This document shows, piece after piece, positions 62,777-64,000 of a stretch of DNA of 64,000 nucleotides. The stretch is from JAEUHZ01 sp964552795 (GTDB lineage Bacteria > Planctomycetota > UBA1135 > GCA-002686595), in assembly GCA_964552795.1 (NCBI GenBank), contig CAZKIO010000010.1, forward strand, positions 1 to 64,000, read 5' to 3'. The translations under genes and the position numbers were made by a program. Each line of letters begins with the position of its first letter. Position 1 is the stretch's first letter. The notes beneath the pieces were generated by a model. The model was not told where the DNA came from, searched no databases, and saw only the letters and a program-made list of their open reading frames with translations.

Positions 62777-63148
62777 ATGAACGTCTTCTTGTGGGTCCTG
62801 CAGGTGCTCGCGGCGCTCCTGTACGGATCGTCGGGCGTCATGAAGGTCTTCCTGTTCGACAAGGTGAGCGCGGACGTCGAGTCCTTCGGCGCGCTGCCGA
62901 AGAGCGCGTGGACGGCTCTGGGCATCGTGGAGCTCGCGTGCGTGGCGGGCTTGATCGTGCCAGCCGCCCTGCGTTGGCACCCCAGGCTCACGGGCTTGGC
63001 GGCCGCGGTGCTGGCGCTCGAGAGCCTCGTGTTCATCTGGGTGCACGTGAAGTACCGCGAGACGCCCACCATCATCCTGTGCGCCGTGCTGGGCGTGGTG
63101 ATGGCGTTCCTCGCGTACGGCCGCCTCGTATGGAAGCCGATCGAGTGA
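62777..63148 (+). CDS. DoxX-like membrane protein
   Basis: The 123-residue protein has four hydrophobic helices (VLQVLAALLYGSSGVMKVFL, AWTALGIVELACVAGLIVPA, LTGLAAAVLALESLVFIWVH and ILCAVLGVVMAFLAYGRLVW). The spacing and the SGVMKVF and GIVELACVAGLI blocks match the DoxX-like family. Some members help redox metabolism; here the function is unknown. A second DoxX-like gene lies at 29650-30012. Confidence 0.72.
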   Translation: MNVFLWVLQVLAALLYGSSGVMKVFLFDKVSADVESFGALPKSAWTALGIVELACVAGLIVPAALRWHPRLTGLAAAVLALESLVFIWVHVKYRETPTIILCAVLGVVMAFLAYGRLVWKPIE

Positions 63149-63225
63149 GCGGCGGAGCTCGACGCGAACCGGGTCCAGAGCGCACCGCTGCAAGCCCTGG
63201 ACGCAGGCCAGTCAGTGGATGTCCC

Positions 63226-63525
63226 GTGGCGGCGACGATTGCAGTCAGGGGTGCGTGGGTGGTCCCCGTTGCGGCCTCGTTCGCGTGCATCGGTCTGCAG
63301 ATGCCGTACTTGCTCTGGTGGGCCGACAGGGTCGCGCAGCAACTGGGGTACATCACGGCGCTGATTCTGGTTCCGTCGGCTGTCTACTGCGGGGGGGTCG
63401 TGGTCGCGGAGCGACTCGTCTTGCGCCGCTCGGCCAGTGCGGTGTGGACGATCGCATTGGCTCCAATCCAGACCGTGCCGACTCTGTACTACGTCATCCG
63501 GGTTCAGTGGATGGGCTGCCCGTGA
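63226..63525 (+). CDS. Small polytopic membrane protein
   Basis: A 99-residue frame beginning with GTG 63226 encodes three to four hydrophobic segments (WVVPVAASFACIGLQMPYLL, YITALILVPSAVYCGGVVVA, AVWTIALAPIQTVPTLYYVI). Its composition is clearly membrane-like. The start is uncertain because the frame is open further upstream. Family not recognised. Confidence 0.5.
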   Translation: MAATIAVRGAWVVPVAASFACIGLQMPYLLWWADRVAQQLGYITALILVPSAVYCGGVVVAERLVLRRSASAVWTIALAPIQTVPTLYYVIRVQWMGCP

Positions 63526-63578
63526 GAATCGGGCGCAGGGGCCCGGGCAGATGAAGTCAGGCTTCGCCGCAGCCGACG

Positions 63579-64000
63579 CTATTTCGACTGCGTCGTCAGG
63601 AAACCCGCAATCGCGTTCCTGAACGCCTCCGGCTGCTCGATCCACGGGAAGTGGCCGCAGCGTCGGACGTAGACGAGCATGGAACCGGCGATGAGCGCGC
63701 GGATTTCCTCCGCGGTCCTGTCGCCGATCGGATCCTGGTGACCGTGGACGATCAGCACCGGCCGCTTCAGGTTCTTCAGCCCCGCGCGAAGGTCGTACTG
63801 CCTGCCCATGTCGGCGAAGAGCCGCTGGTTGACGTCCGGGTGGTACTGGCCGTCCTGGAGTTCGCGCGCGAAAGCCAGCCCGACCTTGCGGTCGAAGAAG
63901 TAGCCCGGCGCCATGGCCCGCAGCGCTTCGAGCGCGACCTTCGCCGGGTCCACGCCGTTCCCCGCGGCGGCCCGCCAGTAGTCGCGCATCTCGACGTCCT
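63579..64000 (-). CDS. Alpha/beta hydrolase, C-terminal part (runs off the window)
   Basis: The visible 140 codons end an alpha/beta hydrolase. They include LKRPVLIVHGHQDPIGD with the acid residue and VYVRRCGHFPWIEQPEAFRN with the catalytic His, followed by IAGFL. The frame continues past 64000, so the nucleophile and N-terminus are outside the window; ATG 63989 is internal. It resembles proline iminopeptidase or related hydrolases. Substrate unknown. Confidence 0.8.
   Translation of the reverse strand, partial: DVEMRDYWRAAAGNGVDPAKVALEALRAMAPGYFFDRKVGLAFARELQDGQYHPDVNQRLFADMGRQYDLRAGLKNLKRPVLIVHGHQDPIGDRTAEEIRALIAGSMLVYVRRCGHFPWIEQPEAFRNAIAGFLTTQSK

Overview
This window is very GC-rich and gene-dense. 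It looks like the chromosome of a planctomycete, most likely from a lineage rich in secreted FG-GAP repeat proteins. That assignment is inferred from gene content: two Hanks-type Ser/Thr kinases each set head-to-head with an ECF sigma factor, six exported proteins sharing two recurring C-terminal domains, giant FG-GAP proteins with DCNxNGxPDECD calcium-type repeats, and a sialate-O-acetylesterase-like enzyme. No rRNA, tRNA, CRISPR array or transposase was recognised.

Layout. 0-10.5 kb: membrane acyltransferase, tandem SagB-type nitroreductase, two paralogous winged-helix basic proteins, a lipoprotein, a 35-residue basic protein, an FG-GAP exported protein, then kinase/ECF pair 1. 10.48-13.44 kb: a 71-bp perfect direct repeat (copy 1 is the 3' end of the ECF gene) flanks a 2.8-kb cassette with a radical SAM enzyme of the archaeal tetraether-synthase (MJ0619) type, an Lgt-like membrane protein, a small membrane protein and a truncated gene. 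13.4-24.8 kb: exported proteins, a CBS protein, kinase/ECF pair 2 (kinase fused to an FGE-sulfatase domain) and a 1471-residue FG-GAP protein. 24.8-29.6 kb: AlgX-like protein, an H-NOX gas sensor overlapping a hybrid histidine kinase, and an S41 peptidase remnant. 29.6-33.6 kb: small membrane proteins, folE with an SDR lacking the catalytic Tyr, a VOC protein with a histone-like tail, and an NmrA-like protein. 33.6-43.6 kb: second giant FG-GAP protein, rsmH, a Ca/Na antiporter, an FG-GAP protein and a VOC lipoprotein.

43.6-52.5 kb is the main find: a complete microviridin-type graspetide (omega-ester peptide) cluster, all on the + strand. It runs HlyD-type adaptor, C39-peptidase ABC exporter, second ABC exporter with a degenerate peptidase-like domain, two precursor peptides, then an MvdC-like and an MvdD-like ATP-grasp ligase. 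Both precursors carry the PFFxRFLE leader helix and a TMKYPSDxDE core; one has a 17-glycine spacer between leader and core. The expected pathway is leader-guided formation of two esters and one lactam, leader removal by the C39 domain, and export through the ABC/HlyD machinery.

52.6-64 kb: an exported protein, a tandem CE6-type esterase, a truncated sigma-like gene, a PerR/Fur-type regulator next to an apparently exported KatG, an FeS-type photolyase, and small membrane proteins. The window ends inside an alpha/beta hydrolase gene.
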